Below, in pieces: positions 33,748-42,229 of a DNA stretch of 64,000 nucleotides. Positions within the stretch are counted from its first letter, which is position 1. Each line of letters opens with the position of its first letter. The stretch is from Cyclobacteriaceae bacterium (GTDB lineage: Bacteria; Bacteroidota; Bacteroidia; Cytophagales; Cyclobacteriaceae), in contig JANQPQ010000033.1 in assembly GCA_028285445.1 (NCBI GenBank), forward strand, positions 1 to 64,000, written 5' to 3'. Made by a program: the position numbers and the translations under genes. The notes below the pieces were generated by a model, which saw only the letters and a list, made by a program, of their open reading frames with translations, searched no databases and had not been told where the DNA came from.

Positions 33748-33838
33748 CACAATTCAACTTTAGTAGACCCAATCCCGCTGTCCGCCAGAAATATCAGGAT
33801 GTAAATACAAGCTATACCAAGTGAAGAAGAGAGAGCTA

Positions 33839-34495
33839 CTAAAGCTGCCTGTGAATAGTAGGTATGTAGCCGGAGTCTAAGGAATCTGGCCCGGACAATT
33901 CTTTTTGGAGGGCTCTCAACTCCGACCAGCGTTTCAAGGTATCAAATTGATGATTTGTTTCTTGCTTTAATATCTCAACGATATAGAAATCATTGGAGCG
34001 CCAATACTTCATATAGGGCTCATTGGGTTGCATGGAATAGAACACACCGCTATCAGAAATATGTAAGGTTTGGATTTTCTGACCCGAGTTATCATTGGGT
34101 ACAGTCATATAGAATACACTAGCCAGGGTTTTATCTGAGTAGTAGGTAAAATAGGTTTCTGTCACACCCTCCAATCGATTGAGTTTAACACCATTATGGT
34201 CATAAAACTCCTTCCAGATGTCGACATCATGCTCGGTAAACCCTTTACTTTCAATCTCTCCTGAGGGATAATACAATGTAGCCGGGCCGTGGCGTTCACC
34301 AAATTCGTAGGTGTATTCCAAGCGTAGTGATCCACTTTTTAGGTAATATCGAAAAAACCCGTGGCGAACACTGTCAAGGACCTCATACTCCTTTAGTAAT
34401 TCCCCAGAGTCATAATACTCCCGTACAATGCCCTTCTTTTTACTGCACCCCAGGGCTAGTGCTGAAATCAATATTAGGTAACCACTTAATCTCAT
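33839..34495 (-). CDS. Lipoprotein with MORN/YwqK-like repeats
   Basis: A 218-residue lipoprotein: a signal with lipobox ALALGC (Cys17) and a KKKG start to the mature chain. Residues 22-105 contain repeated short beta motifs of the type REYYDSGELLKEYEV, FFRYYLKSGSLRLEYTY and ATLYYPSGEIESKGF. These match the MORN-like repeats of the YwqK/antitoxin-type family of Bacteroidota. The C-terminal 100 residues are unassigned. Predicted to be anchored in a membrane facing the periplasm. Function unknown; in this family toxin-antitoxin labels are only nominal. Confidence 0.75.
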   Translation of the reverse strand: MRLSGYLILISALALGCSKKKGIVREYYDSGELLKEYEVLDSVRHGFFRYYLKSGSLRLEYTYEFGERHGPATLYYPSGEIESKGFTEHDVDIWKEFYDHNGVKLNRLEGVTETYFTYYSDKTLASVFYMTVPNDNSGQKIQTLHISDSGVFYSMQPNEPYMKYWRSNDFYIVEILKQETNHQFDTLKRWSELRALQKELSGPDSLDSGYIPTIHRQL

Positions 34496-34624
34496 TTCCG
34501 ATATTTATGATACTAAATTCTGCCTTGTAATTAAATCTTAAAACATTATGTGTAGAAACAAAGCTACATCCAATCGGTAAGATAGGCGGGATTGAGTGCC
34601 AAACTTGCTGGTAGCTCTAGTCAT

Positions 34625-34658
34625 CAAACGAGATCCCTCGACAAGGCTCGGGATGACA
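34625..34658 (+). repeat. Dispersed intergenic repeat, copy 2
   Basis: Same unit as copy 1 with the AAGG variant (CTCGACAAGGCTCGGGATGACA portion intact). It lies in the non-coding stretch after the minus-strand lipoprotein gene's start. Confidence 0.85.
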
Positions 34659-34945
34659 ATAAAGGTCAAAACGCGTGGTATAGTGACCCCTGACGTTACC
34701 GAGGTAATACCTTTCTCAGCGCTTAATGAATTCAGTGCTTACAACAAGCGACATTGTTACTAGCCTTGGGTCAGCCAGGCTTGTGCGGCTAGGAACCCGT
34801 CGCGGTTGAAAGCACGGGGCCCAGCGGCCCTGGAGCGAAAATGCAATGCTGCAAAATGGAGCCCAATGACTGCTATTGAAATTCAGTTCGGAAGGTATGC
34901 TATGCGTGATAAGTCATAGTATTTAGAATTCACCTTCCCGCTTAT

Positions 34946-34980
34946 CAAACGAGATCCCTCGACAAGGCTCAGGATGACAG
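34946..34980 (+). repeat. Dispersed intergenic repeat, copy 3
   Basis: Same unit with one substitution (GGCTCAGGATGACAG rather than GGCTCGGGATGACAG). It lies 155 bases upstream of the TTG start of the maleylpyruvate isomerase-like gene. Confidence 0.85.
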
Positions 34981-35134
34981 ATAGGGAACGGTGGTGTTGC
35001 TCGGGGAGAGCATTAGATCATTAGAGTGCACGTTAGACACCCCAAGACTAGCAGGCAGTGTAAAATGCTATTCCTTGCTTAACGCTATATTTGTATCACC
35101 ACCAACTTACTAAACCACCAAACCACTAAACCCT

Positions 35135-35956
35135 TTGATTGACCTCGTCCACAAACTGCCCGAACTCGATAGCAAGCTGATAACATTGCTGCAGTCGCTT
35201 AGTGAGGACGAATGGCAGGCGCAAACTGTGGCTAAGCTGTGGAAGGTTAAGGATGTCGCCGCGCATCTGCTTGATGGCAACCTCCGCATCCTGTCTGGCC
35301 TAAGGGATGGACACCAGGGCCATAACCCAACCATCAATTCCTACCAGGACCTGCTAGACTATCTCAACCAACTTAATGCGGATTGGGTGCAGGCCATGAA
35401 GCGGGTTAGTCCGGCTATGCTTATTGACCTGCTAAAGCATACCGGTCCACCCTATTATGAATATTATGCATCGCTCGATCCGCAAGGAAAAGCGGTTTAT
35501 TCGGTGGCCTGGGCCGGAGAAGAGGAGAGCAAAAACTGGATGCATATTGCCCGCGAGTACACAGAGAAATTTCTGCACCAACAACAAATTAGAGATGCGG
35601 TCAATAAGCCCGGCATCATGACCGCTGAGTTCTTCCAGCCCTTTCTCGATGTGTGCATGTATGCCCTCCCCCATACGCTCAGAGAAACTAGTGCTGATAA
35701 CGGCAACACCATTCTCATGCATATTGAAGGGGAAGCTGGAGGCCAATGGCTGGTAGCATTCAATGGTGAGCAATGGCAGCGTCAATCAATTGCCAACGAT
35801 CTTGAAGCAACATCCACAGTAACCATTCAGCAGGATGCCTCCTGGAAATTGTTCTCCAAAAGCCTGCGAGCGGCCGATCTGGAAGACCAGATCAGGATTG
35901 CAGGCGACCAGGAATTAGGCAGGGCAGCGCTGGAGATGGTTTCCTTTATGGCTTAG
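35135..35956 (+). CDS. DinB/maleylpyruvate isomerase-like four-helix protein
   Basis: A 273-residue cytoplasmic protein. The N-terminal half is a DinB-fold (MDMPI_N type) helical bundle: WKVKDVAAHLLDGNLRILSGL carries the first metal-type His, and HIAREYTEKFLHQQQIRDAV carries the other two, giving a likely three-His metal site. The C-terminal 100 residues resemble the SCP2-like or MDMPI_C domain. Relatives use mycothiol or other low-molecular-weight thiols. The best start is TTG at 35135, since no ATG precedes the conserved LDSKLITLLQSL region. Substrate unknown. Confidence 0.75.
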   Translation: MIDLVHKLPELDSKLITLLQSLSEDEWQAQTVAKLWKVKDVAAHLLDGNLRILSGLRDGHQGHNPTINSYQDLLDYLNQLNADWVQAMKRVSPAMLIDLLKHTGPPYYEYYASLDPQGKAVYSVAWAGEEESKNWMHIAREYTEKFLHQQQIRDAVNKPGIMTAEFFQPFLDVCMYALPHTLRETSADNGNTILMHIEGEAGGQWLVAFNGEQWQRQSIANDLEATSTVTIQQDASWKLFSKSLRAADLEDQIRIAGDQELGRAALEMVSFMA

Positions 35957-35992
35957 AAAGCCTACATTTATTATTTACTAAAAGTCAACTAT

Positions 35993-36688
35993 ATGAGATT
36001 TCGCAACTCCCTTTTGGCAGGTATAGCCATCTTCTTCGCCACTACCCTATCGGCACAAACCCTTTATAAAGCTACCTTATTGCGAGCCGCTCCGGGCCAA
36101 TTGCTGGAGCTAATCGACGCCCTTAAAGCAGAACATGCCGATATGGACAACGCTCCCTATATGATGCGCCACAGTCAGGGTGATCATTGGGATTTATTCC
36201 TGCTGCAGCATCTACCTAACAACTCCAGAGAATTCTCTATTGAGAACTTGAAGGCAGGCGACATTAGAAATTGGTCTTTGGGAGATAAGGTAGCATTTCG
36301 GGAGGAACTGATAGTTACGGGCCCCGCATTCGATGTGGTGCAAGATCGCTATGCCCGCCATGGCTTCTGCCACATAGAAATGTTTGTGTCCCTACCGGGC
36401 AAGCACAAGGAGCTTTACCTGGAGCGCATGATGGAGAACAAGTACCTGGAAGAGATCAAGCGCCCGCAAAACCTCATATTCTCGAAAGTTTATGGTGCCG
36501 AATGGGACAATTTCACCATTGGATTTTATAGAGACATGCGCCATTATGCCGAAAGTGAAAATATTTCACTTGAAGACGAAGAAGCCGCTGCTATCAAAGC
36601 CGGCTTTAAAGGGGTGACTGATATCAGTCCTTACCTGCGCTCCTTAATAAGGGAACACCACGATACCCTGGCGAGAGTGGTTAAGTGA
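35993..36688 (+). CDS. Secreted protein with two dimeric alpha-beta barrel-like halves
   Basis: A 231-residue exported protein with a signal peptide ending near TLSAQ. Two similar halves are visible: LYKATLLRAAPGQLLELIDALKAE (about residues 23-46) and CHIEMFVSLPGKHKELYLERM (about 124-144), each a strand-loop-helix pattern as in dimeric alpha-beta barrel (ABM/NIPSNAP-like) domains. Between them lie acidic and aromatic segments. I cannot assign a function. It lies 36 bases after the DinB-like gene on the same strand and may be co-transcribed with it. Confidence 0.65.
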   Translation: MRFRNSLLAGIAIFFATTLSAQTLYKATLLRAAPGQLLELIDALKAEHADMDNAPYMMRHSQGDHWDLFLLQHLPNNSREFSIENLKAGDIRNWSLGDKVAFREELIVTGPAFDVVQDRYARHGFCHIEMFVSLPGKHKELYLERMMENKYLEEIKRPQNLIFSKVYGAEWDNFTIGFYRDMRHYAESENISLEDEEAAAIKAGFKGVTDISPYLRSLIREHHDTLARVVK

Positions 36689-36744
36689 TTGCTGAGATTT
36701 GAGATTTGAGACAGGGAAGCACCGCTGGACGCCCGAAGCATTGC

Positions 36745-36777
36745 CAACGAGATCCCTCGACAAGGCTCGGGATGACA
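36745..36777 (+). repeat. Dispersed intergenic repeat, copy 4
   Basis: Fourth copy, between the convergent genes ending at 36688 and 36895, with the core AACGAGATCCCTCGACA and GGCTCGGGATGACA intact. Confidence 0.85.
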
Positions 36778-36843
36778 ACGAGAATTAAGTAAATAGGGGG
36801 ATTTCCAACTTATAACTTCCAAACGGGAACCACCAGATCAGCA

Positions 36844-36868
36844 ATAAAAAGGGCGCCTATTGGCGCCC
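36844..36868 (-). terminator. Terminator of the metalloprotease gene
   Basis: Stem GGGCGCC (36851-36857) and GGCGCCC (36862-36868) with a 4-base loop. Read on the minus strand it is followed by TTTTTATT, a good T-run. It lies 27 bases beyond the stop codon of the minus-strand metalloprotease gene. Confidence 0.9.
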
Positions 36869-36894
36869 TCTCTATTTGATATCTCAAAAGAATA

Positions 36895-39519
36895 TTAATT
36901 CTTCAATTCTAATCCTGCCTGCAATGCCCTATCAATCCTTGCTCTAGACTCAGTGAGGTGAGCGCGGGTGTAGGCGTCCAGACCGTTGTAATTAGTACCG
37001 ATTCTACCTCTAAGCTCGCTCAGCTTCATCCTGGCAATAGCCCTGGCATCAGCGGGAGTGCGGTTAGGCGCATCGGTAATAATCTCTGTCATCCTATCAA
37101 TATAGGCTCTTTGCAGATCTCTTCTTGAAGTGCTGATATTTCTATTAGTACTCCATACTTCAGACCAGATTGCTCTTGTAAGCCTGTCAACAACTTCAGG
37201 AATACCTACTACGTTGTTGGCACCATACTTCAATTCTGCATCCCTGATCTTGGCAAAGCGCATAGGGTGCGTAAGCTGGTTAAGTATACCCCTTTGCAAG
37301 CCTAATACTTGCTCATAGTATGGGTAATCTATCCTGCCACGGAAGGTAGTATTGCTACCCCAGTGCGACCAACGGTTGGCACCAAATAGCTGCATTACAT
37401 CCTGAGGAACAGTGAAAGCTTTGTCGTTAAAGCCGTAGTCAATCAGGAAGTTAAGTGCGTCTTGTTGTTTGGCTTTAGGTACCGGCACGAAAGGACCTCT
37501 CTCGTTAGGGTCTCCCTTGTGCTCTCTGTATTGATATTGACCGCCGATGTATTTTACACCTGTACTTAGCGCACGAGCGTAGTTGAACAGCAGTGAGTTG
37601 AAGGCATTAGTCACCTCATAGTAAGGCACGTTGTCAGCCAACACAAACTGCGGAAGTTCATCATACAGGTCTTTAACAAGGTCAGCTCTTTGCTTACCCC
37701 AGGCCAAAGGATCTTTTCCTAAGTCATAAACATTTACTGTAGGATCGATAGCACCGCCACCGCGGGCATCTTCATCCGTACCGTAGGCATGACCAGGCTT
37801 AGCAGCCTCTCTGGCTATCTCCTTGGCCTTCTCATTGCTAGGTGTGTAGCCGTAAGAGATAGCCCAACGATCGTAGGAGCCAGCGTTTACAGAATAATAA
37901 TGGCCGTTCTCTTCACCTCTTGGAGCTATGTTAGGAGATGGATATTCCATCACTGAACTAAATACACCATTCTCCGAAGTAAAACTCTTATCGTGGAGCT
38001 TATCTATTGGGGTATCATAGGAAGAACGGAAGTTATGACGAAGGCCCAGTGTATGGCCCACTTCATGCATTGTTACCCAGATAAGGAATTCGTTCACTAC
38101 CTCATCCGGCACAGGAGAGTTAGGGTCTAGATCTTCCTTGGCAACCATTAGTGTTTTTACCAAATCACCCTGGGCAGCAATTTCGTTGGCAAAGTCTGAG
38201 AACTCACCACCATACTGCAGACCATTGAGTTCCTCTTCCGAAGCCTCAAATGCACTGCTAAAGGCTGTGGCCGGGCTCAGGTAATTTCTCCAGGAATTTT
38301 TGAACCCTAGTAGCATGTTTGCTTCGAATAGGATATCCGCATCAAGGATTTCACCGGTACGAGGGTCTACTACTGATGGTCCAATAGCGCCGTAACCTGA
38401 CTGATCGGAAACATTCCAGCGAAGGGTAGCATACCTGATATCTGCAGGATCTGCGCCTTCAGGAAGCATTTCCCCTCTAATAGCATTTTTGAAACCGGCG
38501 GCTTCAAATGCTTTACCCCAGGCATTTACGGCGTCAATCATGCCTTGTCGGTATTTCACCGGTACGGTATGATCGATGTAGTAAATGATAGGCTCCTTCA
38601 CTTCGCAAAGTCCATCACTACCAGCAGCACCGTCACATTCCAATCTCCACTTGTTTACATAGCGCTTGAAGAAAGTCTTATCATCATCAGAGAAATCTTT
38701 ATGGACTGTCATGAAGAACCCAACGCGATCGTCAGCTTCTCTTGGCTCCATGGGCACTTCAGGAAGTGCCGCCAAAGTATAATGAATTGACACCGGAATG
38801 TATCTTCCGTCAGCAACAGTTCTTGGCCCAAACCTCTCACTATTTTTAAAAGTTAAGTTTGCCCGAATGTTAGAGTTTTCAGGAAAAGACTTAACCTCAT
38901 CAAGGTAGCTGCGGCTCTTATCAAAAGAAGCCCTTCCTGGTTGACCAGGTCTGGTTGAAACCGCAAACTTTACCCGGTTGCTTATCTGAGAAAGATCAGA
39001 AACGAACCAACTGTATACGTCGATCAAAGTTTCTGTATCATCTTCAGTAGTGGCAATTTTAGCTGTCTCTAGTACAGAAGAGCCGAAAGTAAGCTCAACA
39101 GCGGCATTTTCGGGCTGATCGGCATTGGCAGTGTAGCGATGCGGCTTTTTTACAAGGAAAATTTTGCCATCATGCTTCTCCAGTGCCACAATACTTCCTT
39201 CGAAGATGTTGAGCATTGTTCCACCGAAAAGACCACGGGCTCCGATACCCTTGGCTAATTCGTAAGTAATAAGGAAATCTTGATTAAGGCGATCTTCAGG
39301 GATAGACATGTAGAGTTTGCCATCTTTCTTGTAAAAAGTGAAGTATCCCTCGATCTTTTCAGCGTCCTTGGTAAGTTCATCGAATTTACCCTTCTTCTTG
39401 GGCGCCTCTTGCGTGGTTTCATCTTTTTTGCCCTTTTTCTTTTTCTGGGCAGAAGCCACATGCGTACTCATTACTCCTACCATCAGAAGTAGTACAATTA
39501 GTCGTAGCGTTCTTGTCAT
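36895..39519 (-). CDS. Secreted zinc-dependent metalloprotease (DUF5117/DUF4953 type)
   Basis: An 874-residue exported metzincin-like protease: signal peptide ending near ASAQ, a Lys-rich stretch (KKKKGKKDETTQEAPKKKGK) and DUF5117/5118-like domains in the first 400 residues. The catalytic zinc motif HEVGHTLGLRH is at residues 485-495, followed by a Met-turn candidate SVMEYPSPN. A C-terminal helical region ends in the final 200 residues. This architecture is very common in Bacteroidota and is expected in the periplasm or at the surface. The Lys-rich segment after the signal is unusually basic and could bind polyanions. It has its own terminator and is a single-gene unit. Confidence 0.92.
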   Translation of the reverse strand: MTRTLRLIVLLLMVGVMSTHVASAQKKKKGKKDETTQEAPKKKGKFDELTKDAEKIEGYFTFYKKDGKLYMSIPEDRLNQDFLITYELAKGIGARGLFGGTMLNIFEGSIVALEKHDGKIFLVKKPHRYTANADQPENAAVELTFGSSVLETAKIATTEDDTETLIDVYSWFVSDLSQISNRVKFAVSTRPGQPGRASFDKSRSYLDEVKSFPENSNIRANLTFKNSERFGPRTVADGRYIPVSIHYTLAALPEVPMEPREADDRVGFFMTVHKDFSDDDKTFFKRYVNKWRLECDGAAGSDGLCEVKEPIIYYIDHTVPVKYRQGMIDAVNAWGKAFEAAGFKNAIRGEMLPEGADPADIRYATLRWNVSDQSGYGAIGPSVVDPRTGEILDADILFEANMLLGFKNSWRNYLSPATAFSSAFEASEEELNGLQYGGEFSDFANEIAAQGDLVKTLMVAKEDLDPNSPVPDEVVNEFLIWVTMHEVGHTLGLRHNFRSSYDTPIDKLHDKSFTSENGVFSSVMEYPSPNIAPRGEENGHYYSVNAGSYDRWAISYGYTPSNEKAKEIAREAAKPGHAYGTDEDARGGGAIDPTVNVYDLGKDPLAWGKQRADLVKDLYDELPQFVLADNVPYYEVTNAFNSLLFNYARALSTGVKYIGGQYQYREHKGDPNERGPFVPVPKAKQQDALNFLIDYGFNDKAFTVPQDVMQLFGANRWSHWGSNTTFRGRIDYPYYEQVLGLQRGILNQLTHPMRFAKIRDAELKYGANNVVGIPEVVDRLTRAIWSEVWSTNRNISTSRRDLQRAYIDRMTEIITDAPNRTPADARAIARMKLSELRGRIGTNYNGLDAYTRAHLTESRARIDRALQAGLELKN

Positions 39520-39687
39520 TTATATTGAGGTTTTAGTTGTAAAACATTTTCGCACGGTGAATTTACAACAACTTATAATGGTCTGAAAACCATGCCCTTC
39601 AACAAATTGACAAAATTATCTTACTGGCACTATATCATGATTAGCGTGGAGAGCGTAATCTGCGCGAACAATATCCCCCAAATTGCG

Positions 39688-42072
39688 CTATTCGTCTCTT
39701 AAAGCATCCACAGGGTTGGCTGTGGCGGCTTTTAATGACTTATAGCCTACAGTTAGCAATGACAGGGCCAGTGAGACTGCAAAGGCAGTAACGAAAATCC
39801 CCGCAGACAGCGATATGCGATAGGCGAAGTTACTCAGCCAGCCATTCATGAGGTAGTAAGCCACGGGGGCCGCAATAATAAAGGCGGCAAGTATTAGTAC
39901 GGTAAACTCTCTACTAAACAGCAGCAGTATTTGGTGCACCGCCGCACCCAGCACTTTGCGAATTCCCACTTCCTTGGTTTTTTGAGAAGCCATGAAGGAT
40001 ACCAGGCCATAAAGCCCCAGGCAGCCAATGAAAATGGCCAGTCCCGCAAACCAGGTAAAAACACTGGTGACTCTCGCTTCTTCCTGATAAAGTCCGGCAA
40101 TCTTATCGTCAAGAAAGCGGTAAGTGAAAATATAATGCGGATACATACCACTCCAGGCATCTTCAATTTTACCAATGGCTGTTTGCAGATCGCTACCTTC
40201 CTGCAACTTTACAGCCGCCCACTGGTAAACGGCACTGTTAAGAATAATAACCGGTTGAATTTCCTCATGTAATGATGCTGTATTAAAATCCTTTACCACG
40301 CCAGTGATAAGGCCTTGACGAAAGCGGGTAGCCAACGAGTTACCAATTACTTCATCTGCAGATTTGCCCACAGACTTCAAAAAAGACTCATTTACCAAAA
40401 ACTGCGTGTTGGCATTTTCGTCCGTCGGGGGATTGAAACTGCCCGCTACCAGCTCAATACCATAAGTCTCCAGGTAGTCTTCATCCACAAGTTTCAGGTG
40501 TGCATAACCTTCCATTTCTTCTTCATCAGAGCGGTATTTAAAATTGTCGTCCCAGATGTAGCTACCGATGGTTCCGGTATTTGAAAGAGACACACTTTTC
40601 ACTGAACTTTCGGCAACAAGCCTGGATTTAAAGGTTTGTAGCTGGCCTTCTTCACCACCGAAAACGGGTACTTCTACTACCGCCTCGGGGTTTATTCCCA
40701 AGGGAAAATTGTAAAAGTGGTCTAATTGCCGACTAGCAACGATGGTACCCACAATTAGCAACTGCGTCAGAGCGAATTGAAATACAACCAGTGATCGCCT
40801 GAAGGTTTTCTTGCCACTATCAGGATCGTATATTTTAGCCTTTAGTGCCTCCGATGGGTTAAACCTGGTCAGTAGGAAAGCTGGGTAAAAGCCAGCCAGC
40901 AGCGTTGTGCCAGCTATTATTACTGTTGAAAATTGTAGAAATAAAGGATCGAAAACCTTGGTTTCTACATGAAAGCCTAAGAGTTGATCGAGATTGAGCA
41001 AGATCACTTCCAAAAAGCCAAAGGATACCAGAAAAGCACTAATTGTTATAAAGAACGTTTCCGATAGGAATTGCAGGGCCACTCCAAATCTGGATCCGCC
41101 CAGCACTTTCTTTATACCGACTTCTCGTGCTCGCTTGAAAACCAGAACCGTATTGAGATTGACGAAGTTGATGCAGGCCGCCAGCACGATAAATACTCCT
41201 ATGGCCGTAAGTGTTAGCAACGACTGCCGGGAAATGGTTCTGTTGTAATTAAAAGTGGCAGTGTTGAAATGCATATCTTGCAAAGGCTCCAGGTACATTC
41301 GCCTTTTCGCAGCTTCCTCTTCCGTCATGTGCTTTTGTAAGAATTGCTGAAAGCGATATTCAACATCATCAGGATTGACCTTCTCCTTAAGTTTAAGCAG
41401 CCCTCCCATCGAGCTGTAAGTACTGTACCAGCTTTCACTTTTTTGGGCATCCAAAACGCCAAAACTGATCAAGGCCCGAAATTGGAAATCTGAATTTGCT
41501 GGTGGATCGGCATAAACCCCGGTGACTGTAAACTGGAATCGCTTGTCGAAATCTACAGTTTTGCCCATAGGATCCTGATTGCCAAACAGCGCCGTAGCTA
41601 CGCTTTCGGCCAAGGCCACGCTAAATGGTTGGCTTAAGGCAGTATGTTGAGATCCGTAAATCCATTGGTAAGAAAGTATATCGAAGTATGCTGGTGCAAC
41701 AAATGCGTTTTTCTCAACTAGGTGTCTCTTTTCCTGGCCGTTCTCCTCATAACTAAATACAGGGTCTTTGTATCTCGAAGAGATTATGCTGACTTGCTCT
41801 ATTTCAGCAAACTCCTCAAGTAGGGCCTCAGGCATCGGCACTGGTACTGACTGCGACTGCACCAGATCATCGCCTCGTTGTACTTCCGTCAATAGTCGGT
41901 AAATCCTATCCCCGTCCTGGTGATGGCTGTCAAAGCTGGTTTCAAACTTAATTATGAAGAATATGACAATGGCGCAGGTAAGACCAATGGAAAGGCCTAG
42001 CACATTGATAAAAGTGTAGGTCTTATTTTTCAACAAACTGCGAAGCGAGGTCTTTAAGTAAGTGCGTAACAT
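39688..42072 (-). CDS. MacB/FtsX-type ABC transporter permease, second in window
   Basis: A 794-residue permease of the same family as the one at 23269-25665. The N-terminal KTSLRSLLKNKTYTFINVLGL helix, MacB_PCD periplasmic domains and the paired FtsX loops (REVGIKKVLGGS and KEVGIRKVLGAA) are all present. The two permeases share layout and family but differ throughout, so they are diverged paralogues, not a recent copy. No ATPase is encoded nearby. Confidence 0.93.
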   Translation of the reverse strand: MLRTYLKTSLRSLLKNKTYTFINVLGLSIGLTCAIVIFFIIKFETSFDSHHQDGDRIYRLLTEVQRGDDLVQSQSVPVPMPEALLEEFAEIEQVSIISSRYKDPVFSYEENGQEKRHLVEKNAFVAPAYFDILSYQWIYGSQHTALSQPFSVALAESVATALFGNQDPMGKTVDFDKRFQFTVTGVYADPPANSDFQFRALISFGVLDAQKSESWYSTYSSMGGLLKLKEKVNPDDVEYRFQQFLQKHMTEEEAAKRRMYLEPLQDMHFNTATFNYNRTISRQSLLTLTAIGVFIVLAACINFVNLNTVLVFKRAREVGIKKVLGGSRFGVALQFLSETFFITISAFLVSFGFLEVILLNLDQLLGFHVETKVFDPLFLQFSTVIIAGTTLLAGFYPAFLLTRFNPSEALKAKIYDPDSGKKTFRRSLVVFQFALTQLLIVGTIVASRQLDHFYNFPLGINPEAVVEVPVFGGEEGQLQTFKSRLVAESSVKSVSLSNTGTIGSYIWDDNFKYRSDEEEMEGYAHLKLVDEDYLETYGIELVAGSFNPPTDENANTQFLVNESFLKSVGKSADEVIGNSLATRFRQGLITGVVKDFNTASLHEEIQPVIILNSAVYQWAAVKLQEGSDLQTAIGKIEDAWSGMYPHYIFTYRFLDDKIAGLYQEEARVTSVFTWFAGLAIFIGCLGLYGLVSFMASQKTKEVGIRKVLGAAVHQILLLFSREFTVLILAAFIIAAPVAYYLMNGWLSNFAYRISLSAGIFVTAFAVSLALSLLTVGYKSLKAATANPVDALRDE

Positions 42073-42229
42073 AGGCTAGAATTTGGAACTGCATACTCAA
42101 TAGCGGTGCCAAACTTACAAAATATTCATTATCAATAACTTAATGCAATTTAGCCTGTTGAATCCTGGCTAATAGTGTTATGTTTTCGATACAGTTCGCC
42201 GTTGCACTATCGATACAGGTTCAGGCGAG

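Larger units (their letters stand above)
34496..35134. other. 639-base intergenic region with repeats and GC-rich core
   Basis: No gene is supported here. Two copies of the dispersed repeat lie at 34625 and 34946. Between them, about 34770-34850 is clearly more GC-rich than the surroundings and contains nested short inverted segments (AGCC...GGCT and GGGCC...GGCCC). It could be a structured RNA or a remnant of a mobile repeat; it does not fold as a tRNA by eye. Confidence 0.4.

Noticed and set aside
34700..34920. tRNA or rRNA fragment in the GC-rich island
   Set aside because: No cloverleaf or conserved anticodon arm could be built, and the sequence does not match any rRNA region I recognise.
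33713..36777. Four similar repeats as a CRISPR array
   Set aside because: Spacing is hundreds to almost two thousand bases with genes in between, and there are no cas genes or regular spacers.
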